Part shown: piece by piece, positions 44,917-55,819 of the stretch | How positions within the stretch are numbered: the first letter of the stretch is position 1 | How the letters are laid out: each line of letters opens with the position of its first letter | NCBI GenBank assembly: GCA_963921935.1 | Contig: OY998184.1 | Location: 31,443,256 to 31,507,255 of the forward strand | DNA length: 64,000 nt | DNA from: Galeruca laticollis | Taxonomy: Eukaryota > Arthropoda > Insecta > Coleoptera > Chrysomelidae | Reading direction: 5' to 3' | Made by a program: the position numbers and the translations under genes | The notes under the pieces: model-generated | Database searches by the model: none | What the model was told of the DNA's origin: nothing | The model's input: only the letters and a program-made list of their open reading frames with translations

Positions 44917-47900
44917 CAACCCGTGCTCGCCAGTGGACTAGCTTCGAGTCGAAGAAGGCGTGGATTCTTCAAAAAATTTATTAAGTTCTCAAAAAGGGCG
45001 CCAGAGAAGTTTTGGTAAGCAGCTAAGACTTCTTAAGTTAGCCCACAACTCCTCAGTGGGTTAATAACACTCACTACACACTCCAAAGGTTAAACTGATA
45101 GGTGAATCATAAGAAAATAAGAGTCAGCAACTATCCCCTGATTGAAGTTTTAATTAATCACTTTGGACCAAAGGTCTCTATTCAAAATATTTATTACAAG
45201 TTTACATCAAAAATGTTCCAAATAATATCTGAACTCAGCTGAAGGATGTGGACTCAGAATGTAGTTAGGCTGAAGGCCGGAATCTACATGAAAACTTAAA
45301 TCGCTAACTAAATTATCACTTGCAGCTTAAATAAATAACTGACAAGCAGATTCTATAAACTCTGAGTAGAGCTGAAGGGTTTGAACTCAGGGTGCAGAAG
45401 AGCTGAGGGCCCCAATACTACACCGATGTCTCAAATCTACAATTATAGAGAAACGACCAAATGGTTCATGTACAATTTCTCAAAATACAATGTCACAGTT
45501 GCATGGGTTCACACTTCCGAAATATAGCAAACCAGCTCAGCGTTGCTAAAAGGAAATATAAGTCGAAATTATATACGGCGCAAAATTATTTACATAAAAT
45601 CGTCAGAGTTTTTGGAAACTCCACTGAATAACGCAGTACCCAGGTACGTACCGTAGTATCCTAGCGTTCAGAGCCAACAGCCCAATATTTTAAACTATAA
45701 GCAAATTATTGCAATAATAAATACAAGTGAAAATAAATTAATACTATAGCCGCAAAAAGTGAGATATAAAACCTTTACATAAAAAAAATTATGAAATGTG
45801 ACAGATAAAGGTGAATGTACAAATGTAAGAAGAGTAAAAAAAGTAAAACTGTTCACTTATCCTTCTTCCGGACCCAGAACAGCAACTGAAGTCGCTCCAG
45901 AATATTCCAGCTCTCCTCGAACTGGTCTCACTGACTCATCAAGCTTCAATCAGTGAATTTGATATCCACATAAAGAACCCCTTAATAATGAATCCTACTA
46001 ACTAACGCCGTCTACGGAAATTTACCATGTGTTACCCAATTCCACCAATTCTACTGGTATTTTTGTTCATCGGCCCTTCCTAGACCAGTAGACTACCGGG
46101 TCAGAGCTGCCAGCTGTTGACTTAAGCCGTATTTTCGTCCCCTACGTAGGAATTCTCAGGTTTCATCGTGAAATACGTTATGGCTCCCCGAGCACATGCA
46201 TAAATTTTTACATTGGAAACGTGTGTTTACACGTTGACGGCGAATGGAGGACTGACCACTTCGCGCATTCAGCGCTTTGAATTCTCTCCGTCAACAAGCT
46301 TGCCAATCGTTAAACCTCCGACAACTAGGCGAATTTTTCGCGTTACAATCGTATTTAAGTGATAGATTGTGTTGTTATTTCGTATGTTAGGAGATTAATA
46401 AAAATCTATAGATTAGTTTTAAATGATTTTATTAAATTCATATTTACATTGGAGGAAAACGTATCAAAATTAAACTAATTGTACAGACAATACTAATATT
46501 TTTATATGACTATTTCACTAGGTGTTTTTCGCTGGCAAAATACCATAGGAACGGCTTCATTTCTATTGAGAAAAAAGTTACCTGCTACATTTACAAAATT
46601 CACATGTGATTTTTACACCTACAACATTTTAATTTTTTCAAGGTGCGTTTATCAAAGCAAATTTGGTTACCATGACTGTTTCTGAAGAAAAAAAAACAAT
46701 CCATTTCAGGAATTAAAAAGGTAGTGTCGGAGAATACAGGGTGGTTAATTATCAATTGGAAATAATTTGGCAGTAGAATCCTGATTTCAAATTAAGAAGA
46801 TGAAACCCAAAACCCCTAAACAAAATGTAGCTGCTTACTCAGTGTTTTGTTTAAAAATTTGAAAGCGGCTGGTGCTCAATACTTTAAACTTATTTTAGGT
46901 ATCCATTCCATATTTGGCAGGAAGTTTAGACACTATACACCCTACTAAATTATGTTAAATAAACGTTTCTAGCTACTACCATATGTATGTGCTCCGCCAG
47001 AAAAATTGTATGAGACAACTGAATAGTAGTTTGAGTTTTTTTATCAATATTCGATATTTGAACGTGACCTCAGTTGGATCTCGGTAATACTAATAGTGTT
47101 TTGAACAATTATGATAGCCTGAAAAGAAACATCATACTCTACCATTTAGAAATCATAATAACTATATAATTAATACGTGGGAATGTGTTAGAAATATAGA
47201 GAATAAAAGATAACGATACAATTGTGACCAGAAGTCATTCACGAACGACGTGATCTTTTGCTGTGATTATGGACCGAATATACAAGATGCTAAGAATCAT
47301 TCACCCAAATTCTGTAGATTTTAGCAAGGGCCGTAATTGATCAACAAACACTTCAAAGATTTCATTAATTTGTGACGTTCTCTTAATTCCTCTAAAATAT
47401 AACGGACGTCACTATGACACCCGCGGCTTTACTATCTACCAGATTTTGTTCGGGCGCCAAATTTTTGAGATGGTTTACTCCACCGAACTCTCGAAAATGG
47501 TAGCGTCAAGAGTTACCAGGGTAGCAACAGATGGAGGTTAAGTAATTCCAGGGGTCTGTTGTTCTTGACCTCTATGCCATGCGAAGTGGGAAACAGGCTT
47601 TAATTATTATAATATAATAATAATTTTGGAAAAGAAAAATAAAACGACCCAAGGAGCTACATATTTTAAATAACCTAATGTTGATTAAAACCTTTCAGTA
47701 TTCACGATATCTAATTAGATTATTACTCAAACCAAAGTACTTAACCACACAATAAATATTTTACAATCATGAACCTAACGTGCAAAGTTTTAATAGTTTT
47801 CGGCGATTGCCGGTGAAAATCAGTGAAAATTTACTAGCAGTACGGTGAAAATTACACAGAGAAAGCGTTATTAAGGCACTAGCGGTGTTTCACGGGAGCG

Positions 47901-48943
47901 TTTCTTAGTATTTGTGTACGGCTCAGAATAGGTCGGCGGTAACTAATAAATTGCCCTCGGTTTTGGTACGGATACTATCCCGGCCGTTGGTACTGAATCA
48001 ATCGTTTAAAGAACAGTAAGCCGGCAGAATCCGAAAACCTCTTCCTGGCGAACCTGCTATGGAAGCGAACGCTCGCGAGATTATTTCGTTTCACATCTTG
48101 GAAAACCATCGAAGGATGCACCTGCTATGGCAGCGAACACAGACGAGGCTCCTCCAAGTTGCCTATTATCAAATAGTTAGAGGCCTATGGTACTAAATTC
48201 AGCAATTCCCGAAATACTTTGAAAGTCCCCCAAGAATCTACCCCAACGGTATTTTCCTTCCCTAATGTTTTATATCGGAATCGGGATTCCTGAAATACTC
48301 CCAAGAATCTACCTGCTTTGCACCGAGGTTGCTTGGAAGTTTCTCAACTATATTTCTTTTCCCTTAAAGTTGTATACCGGAATCGGGATTCCCGTAATAC
48401 CTTGAAAATCCCCAAAAAATCTACCTGCTTTGCAGCGAGGATGCTTGGGAGTTTCCCAAATATATTTCTATTCTCTTAAGTAAAACCAACAAATCAAATT
48501 CTTACTTCGGAATTATACACAAATACACGGAAAATCAATAAAATCAAACAAGCAGTAAGCAAAAATAAAATCTATTAATACAACTACTAAAGACGCTAGG
48601 AGCAAAATGAATTTAACAAGAGAAGAATGATTTATAAGATAATTTCTAAATTCGCTTGGACTTGTTCTTATATGACTCACCATATATAAACGTTTTGTTT
48701 AATAATTAAATATTTCTATTTGGAATCGCAAATGTTAGTTTGCTAGTATAAAATGTTTGTCTTTTCACTTTTCACTTTAAACTTCTAAAAGTGGCATTGC
48801 ATTCTTTTACATACCAAAGGGGGCATAAAATGTACGTACATAATATGTATTTCTAAGACGTACACAATACGTACAGCAATTCACATCTTGAAGACGTACA
48901 TTTTAGAGCCATGGACGTTACTCAGCCTAAATGTTATAAAAAG
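44917..48943. other. Gene-poor stretch with dispersed and tandem repeats
   Basis: I recognise no coding motif. 44925-45080 pairs with the repeat at 26020. 45840-46360 is less AT-rich than its neighbourhood and may be UTR or LTR of an unrecognised element. 46508-46595 pairs with 38794-38885. 48040-48480 holds degenerate tandem units. TACGTA words at 48828-48895 echo 37660-37900. Confidence 0.5.
48040..48480. repeat. Degenerate tandem repeat of about 110 bp
   Basis: AATCTACCTGCTTTGCA.CGAGG, TTGCTTGG.AGTTTC, TATATTTCT.TTC and CCGGAATCGGGATTCC recur in order across 48230-48480. A shorter related word, ACCTGCTATGG.AGCGAAC, recurs at about 48051 and 48121. Confidence 0.7.
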
Positions 48944-49764
48944 TAAATAATTGGTCCGCTAAGGAGAAAGCAGTGAACCCAACTATAGCGCTTCTGGGAG
49001 ATGCCTTAGATGTACTTCAGACGATATCACTTGAAGAAACGGATGAGTTCGAGCAGCTCAAGAAAAGGTTGGACGTGCGATATGGTCGTGAACATTTGAA
49101 ACATTAGTACCGATTCCAACTGAAGAACCGAAGGCGGAAACGTGACGAAACCCTTGAAGAGTATGAACTGGATAATGCCCGACCAGCTCGATTTGATTAT
49201 CTATCAGCACCAGAGAACCTGATGGAATATTTTGGCATCCAGGCCATTATTGACGGCTCATGTGACTACATTATGGAGAGGATACTTCGATTATTCCATC
49301 CCAAAACCATTGTAGATATATTGAACCACAGCTCTTGATTTCTAAGTAGCCACTATGGGTTCGGAATACGACAAAGGAAGGAACATACAGGAAGAAGGTG
49401 ACGATCATAGACTTGACTAGTTCGTCAACTTGTTAAAAGGAATGGTAGACAAGGAACCGAAGAAGATCAGGTGCTGTAATTGTGGCAAGCTAGAGCATGT
49501 GCGCAGTTTGTGTAAGCGTTCCAAGACTACTGCGAACCAAGAACCTCTCAAAAGTAGAGCAGCCACTAAGAATTCGAGGTACAACAAAGGTAGGACCATG
49601 CAGTAAGGAGGTGACGATGCCAGACTTGACCAGATCGCCAACTTGTTGAAAGGTATGGCAGACAAGAAGCCAAAGAAGCCCAAATGCCGGAAGTGTGGCG
49701 AGCTAAAGCAGGTACGCAGCTCGTCTAAGTGCCCCAGGACTCCTGCAACCCAAGAACTCCAGTA
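48944..49764 (+). pseudogene. Gag C-terminal half of gypsy copy B
   Basis: Starts within NWSAKEKAVNPTIALLGDALDVLQ and runs through KRLDVRYGREHLKH and FHPKTIVDI. One CCHC knuckle is complete (CCNCGKLEHVRSLC, 49472-49513). The second (CRKCGELKQVRSSS, from 49685) has Gln for His and Ser for the last Cys. The duplicated unit here is about 200 bp and is more complete than in copy A, where the first unit lost about 60 bp. Stops at 49106 and 49337 break the frame. Confidence 0.85.
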
Positions 49765-51083
49765 ACAGGGTAAATTAGAAAGGGGCGATCACGGGCTGAT
49801 GTGAATCACCGAAACGCTGACTCTCTGTCTAGACGGTCATGCTCCGTAGAATTACGGTACTCAACGAAGAATGGTCACCCACCAGGATTAGAGAAGATCA
49901 AGACCATGATCCTCACCTAAAGAAAATTCGGCAATGAAAGGAAGAAAATCGGTGTCCTACCTGGCAAGAAGTGTCAAGATTTTTACCGACACATAAGGTA
50001 TATTGGGCTCAGTGGGACACCCTTGTCCTGGAGGAAGGGCTGTTGAGAAGAGTACTTGAAAACCATTATGGTTCCGAGATGAGAAGACAGCTAGTTATCA
50101 CGAGGAGGAGAGAGGAGAGTAACCGATGTACTGATAAAGTTACACGAGTCTGTGAAAGGTTTTATTGGATGAACAGCTACGACGATATGAAGGGCTGGTG
50201 TAAGAAATGTTCGACTTGTGCTACGACTAGTGGACCACATCGCAAGAGAAAGACACCCATGAAACAATATAATGCTGGGAGCAGTTTCTAAAGGATTACT
50301 TTATACATATCTGGATCATTCCCGACGACAAGAAATGGTGGCAAATACATTCTAGTGGTGATGGATTATTTCACAAAGTGGGTGGAAATTTTTGGAATCT
50401 CGAATCAAGATGCTACAAATGTCGCGGATGTATTGGTGAGAAATGTATTAGCCGATATGGAGTCCCTTGGAAGTCCAGAGCGATCAAGGAAGAAATTTCG
50501 AGAGCCGGGAATTCCAGAAAATTTGTAACAAGCTGGGAATGGAGAGGACAACAACTTTGCATCCACAGTCAGATGGAATGGTCAAAATAATTAACAGGAC
50601 CATTGGAAAATACCAGTCCAAAGTAGTTTCCAGTCACCAGATAGATTGGGACCAGTATCTTACCCTATTTGTCTTGGCTTATCGATCTGCCATAGATGAG
50701 TCCTGCTAAAATCATGTTTGGACGTGAAATGAGGCTTCTTTGTGGACCTGGAGTTTGGCTGTCGGCCTGGCGAAGATCTAGCAGCAGAAGATTACGTGAC
50801 ATAATTGAGAAGAAGGATGGACCGGCAACAGAATGTAAAAACGGTACGACACGCAGGCCACAGAAGACAGTTTCAAGGAAGGGGACAAAGTATGGATCAC
50901 CACCCGACAATAGGAAAAGGATTTTCACCAAAATTACAGAAATTATGAGAAGGTCCATACTTAATCAAGAAGACCATCAACGACGTCATTTATCATACAA
51001 GCAAGATCCCCAATGGAAAACCGAGAGTAGTCCACCAAAACCGACTAGCGCCATTCGAAGGAGACCATAACAAAGAGGAAGGA

Positions 51084-51571
51084 GTGCGTCATATACAAGA
51101 GTCTGACACAGCCTTTGAAGAATTTATTGGCGCATACGGAGGTACCGGGAAAGCCAAATACGGAGTCACTACAGAACAAAGACAAGATTTATTCACGCTC
51201 CCGCAAGAGTATTCACTGGCTCATAACATCTTCGCCAGTAACAAACATGTACGGAGGTTGGCAACCGTCTTTCGAAAGAAGTTTGTACAATTAGAAAAAC
51301 TTGAAGATCGGATGGCAGCCCCTAGCAAGATACTGAGTCTCAAACACAATTCGCGGTACGTCTTCTACCTGGTACCTAGAAACGAATTTCCAGATCTATC
51401 GACTTAGCAGAATGTGTGGGAAGCGCTACGAAGCCTTCGAGGTCATGTGCTGGAATCCCACGTAATGAAACTAGCAATGCCCAGGATAAAGAGCAACCAA
51501 ATGGATTGGCGACTCATCAGGAACATGATAGAGGTGATCTTCCACATATCAATTGGCAGCTATACCTATTC
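51084..51571 (+). pseudogene. OARD1/TARG1-like macro domain fused to integrase C-terminus
   Basis: Block by block this follows the OARD1 (TARG1) macro fold: QDLFTLPQEYSLAH (GDLF and SLAH blocks), ATVFRKKF, SLKHNSRYVFYLVPR, a stop at 51405-51407, then QNVWEALRSLRGHV, MKLAMPRI, MDWRLIRNMIEVIF and a final strand region. In human OARD1 the catalytic residues are Lys84 and Asp125; the Lys position here is Arg, and the GCGLD loop holding the Asp is rewritten as KSNQ. The family removes ADP-ribose from proteins and hydrolyses O-acetyl-ADP-ribose. This copy is therefore inactive, but it records an active ancestor. It is in frame with the integrase C-terminus (NRLAPFEGDHN) 30 bp upstream, so it was part of Pol. 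Confidence 0.88.
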
Positions 51572-51592
51572 TTATCGGTACCGTAGAAGACG

Positions 51593-51694
51593 GTGCCCTG
51601 TAATTTCCATACGACCGGAAAGTGCAGACGTGGGTCCAGTTGCCGATTTATACATCCAGTCCCGGCAACACAGAAGTTCCAGGAGGAACTTTCT
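51593..51694 (+). pseudogene. CCCH zinc finger at the end of Pol (gypsy copy B)
   Basis: MPCNFHTTGKCRRGSSCRFI followed by His and Pro fits C-x7-C-x5-C-x3-H, the CCCH finger of RNA-binding proteins. All four metal ligands are present. It follows the macro domain after a frameshift of about 20-30 bp and ends just before the polypurine tract, so it was probably the C-terminus of the same protein. Its role could be RNA recognition (family knowledge); whether it binds element RNA is unknown. Confidence 0.8.
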
Positions 51695-51710
51695 TTTAAG
51701 GAGGGGGTAA
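51695..51710 (+). promoter_or_regulatory. Polypurine tract of gypsy copy B
   Basis: AAGGAGGGGGTAA immediately precedes the 3' LTR and is the expected plus-strand primer site. It confirms that the macro/CCCH sequence lies inside the element and not downstream of it. Confidence 0.75.
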
Positions 51711-52167
51711 TGGCACGAAATAACACACTGGTGTTGTCCCTGAATCCGACTCTGTCTAAAGCAATGTATGAAATTAGAAATTTTGGCAAAGGCGTTGGGA
51801 TTTCTTCGAACTGTTTATCATTATTTTTTGTGACTAGTCTTATGTAGATACTTCCAGGAAGGTCGATTGTTTTTGTGAGCCGCAATCGAGAAGCCTACAG
51901 AATAAAAGGCACTTCATATATACTACCAACGGAGTTTAGTTTATAATTTGATTACGTAAGATATACAGTCAATAAGTTAGTAGTCTAAGTGAATAAATAG
52001 TGGTGGAGTGTTTATATGGAATAGTGTGGGTGAATATTCTGTGTAGTTATTGTGAATTAGTGAATAGTTAAGTGAATAAATAAATTAGGTGAGTAGACAT
52101 ACTGTGTGTATAAAGTTATCACATTCGTCGTAATAAAAACTTTTAAATAAGTAAGAGAAACATTACA
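51711..52167 (+). repeat. 3' LTR of gypsy copy B
   Basis: Starts TGGCACGAAATAACACACTG, ends AAACATTACA. Homologous over most of its length to the LTRs of copy A, but clearly diverged, with no TA expansion at the TATA region (TCATATATAC). Confidence 0.85.
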
Positions 52168-52345
52168 ATATACTACTATCGCCATCACCAATGAGACGAA
52201 TGCAAATTAATCCATGCATTTCCATACTTGTTTTGAATCCCTCCACAATGATGTCAGACTCGGTGCTAGTAGATGTTTTGTCCCAATTCTTATAGCATTT
52301 ATGAGGAGCGCAGGGTATAATATGTTTTACATTAGCTTTACACTC
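52168..52345 (-). pseudogene. Mutator-like transposase fragment, middle part
   Basis: The minus strand reads CKANVKHIIPCAPHKCYKNW, then TSTSTESDIIVEGFKTSMEMHG and LIGDGDSSI. This is the H.CYKNW...STSMEADIIVEGF...GDGDSSV signature of the insect Mutator-like transposase domain family. Its N-terminal part is at 63125-63928. The gene is cut on the left by the gypsy LTR and on the right by the element starting at about 52346. Confidence 0.85.
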
Positions 52346-53205
52346 TGAAAAAGGATTGTTTGGTTGAATTAAACGTATTTGTTCGAAAATGATTTGTTTA
52401 GAATTAACAATTTTTAATAAATGCGAAAGAATTGAGTGTTCAATTAAAAAATTCTAATTGAAATTATAAATTGTTTGCAATTACTATTTGGATAGCTTTC
52501 TTTCAAATATAGCAATTATTTATCTTGAATAAGATTCATTGACGCTGAAAAGGATTGGTTGAAATCAAACAATTACATTTATTTAAAAAAATCTTCATAA
52601 TAATAACAAATGTTGTTTAACTGAAAGCAATAAGTGTTAAATGAAGAAATTTGAACTGTTTAAATATAGATTATGAATTGTTAGAAATTAAGGATCACAT
52701 TTATTTATTTCAAACATGGCAATTATTAAATATAAAGAAAATATTTGTTAAAACTATATTAATTTGTTTAAATATAAAATTCTTATAGATAATGAATCAT
52801 TTGTTTGAAAGTATAGATGCCATAATGTTATTCTACATTGTTGCATATAATTGGTTCAAAGAATATATTTCTTTGGAATCGAAAAAACATTTCAAAATTT
52901 TTTCTTTTAAAGAAATTGAACATCCAATCACGGCGCTGAGCACTGAAATGTGAAAACCTCACCCCTCTCGTTTGGTCATAGTAGTTGTTGGACTGTAGAT
53001 AAGTAAGTAAGTAGGTACTTGGTGATGTGTTTACATCGTGGACCGTGCATACGATCAGAGACAAAACCCGTTAAAAGTTCAATTTCTTTATATTATGGTG
53101 TTTTGTATGAATTGTATATTCATACAACGGTTATACTTTAAAATTGAACATTTACTGCCAAGTCACAGATAAAAAAAGATCTCATCATTAACCCGTGGCC
53201 AAGTT

Positions 53206-53257
53206 ATGGATTTACTGGGTGTGTGGGAATTGTCCCACCTAAGAGAGTGTTTTGCAG
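53206..53257 (+). other. Possible first exon (MDLLGVWELSHLRECFA)
   Basis: An ATG followed by 17 codons ends at GCAG/GTATGTAT, a good donor, in phase 1, the same phase as the intron at 54444. The peptide could begin a SAM-like domain, a guess from a LL..WEL pattern. I could not connect it in frame to the next acceptor (53506), so it may be chance. Confidence 0.3.
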
Positions 53258-54277
53258 GTATGTATATATTTGTATTTTGAGGCAATTATAGTATTCCAGT
53301 ACAAATCCAACTGGGTTAGTTGTCTACATAGATAAATCCTTGAATTCGTCTCTGTATGTAGGTTCTGTTTAAGTTTTGTGTATTTCGACACGTGCTTATA
53401 AGTAGGTACATAAAGAGGTATATATAAATTTGTATTGTTTCTGTGCAGGTCATTAATTAAGAATCAATAAGTAAATTGTATTAACAAAATTTGAATTATT
53501 TGCAGGCTGATAAATACTTTCAGAAGACACAGCCTCTGATCATTATTCCTATTACCGCCCAAAGTGAAAAAGAAATGTCTTGTCAATAACATAGTTCTTA
53601 CCTAATGCCGTATACCTAAATGACGCCAAACGAACAAATAAATGTTTTTTTTAATTGAAACCACAACAGGTTTACTTTGAACAAATAAACTTTCTCTCAA
53701 ATCATTGAAGTTTTGATTTAAATGATGATTTGTTTGAATAAAAAAAGTTACTTTGGATGAAACAAAGTAAATTTCCTTTCAAACAACCTATTAGTTTGAA
53801 GTAAGTAGACCTATATATGTACCTACTTGTAACTACAGTCCCATAATATTTTTGTTCCCACAAATTTTCAAATTAATGATTGAATATTATTTATTTATTA
53901 CCTAGGTACTTAAATATTTTCATAATAAGCTATTGGATAATTAAAAAAAAACGAATACCTATATTATTACTTAATCAAATTTTAATTTTCATGGCACTAC
54001 AACTGGTAGGTCTGTACTTTTGTTTACATTGTACCTAAGTGTCGAAATATACATATGGATACCTACTTACTTCTGTCTCTGTACTTATTCTTGTTTCTTG
54101 TTTTATAGTCAATTTAAAGAGACACATTCAGAAATATTATAATATATTTATATCACCGAATGTATGTTTTACAAGTTTTAAACAAGTCTATTTATTTTTG
54201 TTGAAGCAAAGCGACATAACAGCATGCGTATTTGTTTGTTGCGCCAACTTTTTTTTTAAATAATTCTGTATTTTCAG

Positions 54278-54932
54278 ATAAATATTGATTATGTGCAAGA
54301 ATATTTGAACCAAGACCAAAGTATAAATATTAGTGGCCGTTTTGATCTTCTCTTTGGCTCAGTTTATGAGAAAAGTAATCATTTACTGAAACAATCAGTT
54401 GAACTCTTTAGAGTACAATTAAAGGATGTGGATACAAGTTCTGGTAAGTTTCATATGCATAATTTCAACTGTAAATTATACAAGTTTATTATATATTTTT
54501 GCAGATTCAATACGGTTGTATTTGTTAGCGGCATTAATACCACCCAAAGGGCGCACTCATATAAGGGGTAGAAGGCAACGGAAGCCATCAATATCCGAAA
54601 ATAGAGATGCTCTATTTTTGCAAGCCAAGGCCCTTGGGGACATAGAAAAATTGAAAAAAGAACGACTGGATATCTTATATTCAAAAGGCTTAACGGTTTA
54701 ACCTTATATAATGCTAGTAGGTCCTTGTCTCAATAATATTACTGCTTCTTATAAAACATCTAGTGTGTTGGAGGCTATACAGTTTTGTTTTGAAGCCTGT
54801 ATCATACTTGATGTCAAACATGCATTTGAATGTCAGCACATATGGTATCTCTTTCAATGGTATATTTATAAAATTAGGAACAGCAGCGATCCTAAGATCC
54901 CATATATAAGTGATTTATTAGAACACATATGA
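54278..54932 (+). pseudogene. C-terminal exons of an uncharacterised insect protein
   Basis: Exon a (54278-54443) follows a TATTTTCAG acceptor and encodes INIDYVQEYLNQDQS...VELFRVQLKDVDTSS. A 61 bp GT-AG intron (54444-54504, phase 1) joins it to exon b, which encodes SIRLYLLAALIPPKG, PSISENRDALFLQAKALGDIEKLK, an in-frame TAA at 54699 where the family has Gln, PYIMLVGPCLNNI, VLEAIQFCFEACIILDV and HIWYLFQWYIYKI. From memory this resembles a recurrent uncharacterised family in insects and fish with a LYLLP...SILEAQ.SFILH...QPFIVVVG...AIDLCFK layout. Function unknown. It lies inside the putative large element. Confidence 0.6.
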
Positions 54933-54989
54933 AAGTTTATATTTTCATTATTTTGTATGGATAGTGAATAATCCATAAGAAAATATAGT

Positions 54990-55381
54990 TGAACAGGAGG
55001 TTATAACTGCCTCAATTTCCTATTGAAGGCTGATATATTTCCTCGATTGTGTACTACGCTATGGCGTAGTTCCATGCGTAGTAATCAAATATACAGTTGT
55101 AGAATAAGAGTTTATTAACTATACTTTACAATGTGGGGCCGCCATTACTCTATTAGAACATCAGGTCCGACTCAGTTCTTCTGATGCATTCGATTTTTTA
55201 TTAGTTTCTCTATAAACTTTCTCGCGAAGAAATTCTCTTTTTCAAAATTGATTAATCAATGTCAAACTCAAACGTGACAACACACCCACACTCTGTGTTA
55301 TGTAGAGAAGTAAATATAAAAATAGAATTCTAACTTATTGATTTGAAATTAACACAGTTTGGATTTTGTTGAATCCTAACA
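54990..55381 (-). repeat. 3' LTR of Pao element
   Basis: On the plus strand it begins TGAACAGGAGG and ends CCTAACA. It matches the other LTR except for T/C, A/G, T/G and A/G differences near 55043, 55104, 55303 and 55371. Confidence 0.95.
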
Positions 55382-55450
55382 TACTGGGGGGCTACACGAA
55401 ATATAGCAAAGATTACTCTTAATTAAATCGGGCAGAGCATATATAGCCGT

Positions 55451-55704
55451 AAGGGCGTTCTTACTCACTAGTAGAACGGGTAAGTTAAAGAAAGGTTACT
55501 GAACAATAAATCATAAGGGCGTTCTTACTCACTAGTTGAACGGATACGTAAAAAAGGTTACTGAACAGTAAATCATAAGGGCGTTCTTACTCACTAGTAG
55601 AACGGATACATTAAAAAAGGGTTACTGAACAGTAAATCATAAGGGTGTTCTTACTCACTAGTAGAACGGATACATTAAAAAAGGGTTACTGAACAGTAAA
55701 TCAT
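55451..55704 (-). repeat. Four tandem 62-64 bp units in the Pao 3' untranslated region
   Basis: Units start with AAGGGCGTTCTTACTCACTA at 55451, 55515, 55577 and 55641 and end GTTACTGAACA.TAAATCAT. The last two are almost identical, so the array expanded recently. It sits between the polyprotein end and the 3' LTR. Confidence 0.92.
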
Positions 55705-55819
55705 AAGGGCTGACCACGAAGTTGAAGTAAAGTGTAAGAAACTCTTATTTAGAACAATGCAAGGGGTTATATACAAGGAAGTTTTGGTTTTATTTACATA
55801 TTTACAAATGGTGTTAAGG

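Larger units (their letters stand above)
49793..51708 (+). pseudogene. Pol remnant: RNase H end, integrase, macro domain, CCCH finger
   Basis: NHRNADSLSRRSC (about 49800) is the end of gypsy RNase H. The integrase zinc-binding region survives in part (RFYWMNSYDDMKGWCKKCSTC). In the catalytic core VVMDYFTKWVEI and DQGRNFESREFQ keep the first two Asp, but the Glu position before NRT is Lys (DGMVKIINRTIG). The C-terminal domain has FKEGDKVW and RVVHQNRLAPFEGDHN. From this last motif the same frame continues without a stop into a macro domain and then, after a shift, a CCCH finger (described separately). Frameshifts at about 50140, 50300, 50470, 50700 and 50900 make it inactive. Confidence 0.88.
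48944..52167 (+). mobile_element. Gypsy-type LTR retrotransposon, copy B (5' LTR and most of pol missing)
   Basis: Same family as copy A: the Gag capsid segment, both zinc-knuckle units and the LTR are homologous. The 5' LTR, primer site and the SAP/coiled-coil part of gag are absent, and protease, reverse transcriptase and most RNase H are deleted between about 49770 and 49795. Integrase, an unusual C-terminal extension, a polypurine tract and the 3' LTR remain. The right end abuts a Mutator-like transposase fragment at 52168. Confidence 0.9.

Noticed and set aside
55451..55704. Regular 62-64 bp repeats considered as a CRISPR array
   Set aside because: Units are contiguous without spacers, lie inside a retrotransposon UTR, and the genome is eukaryotic.
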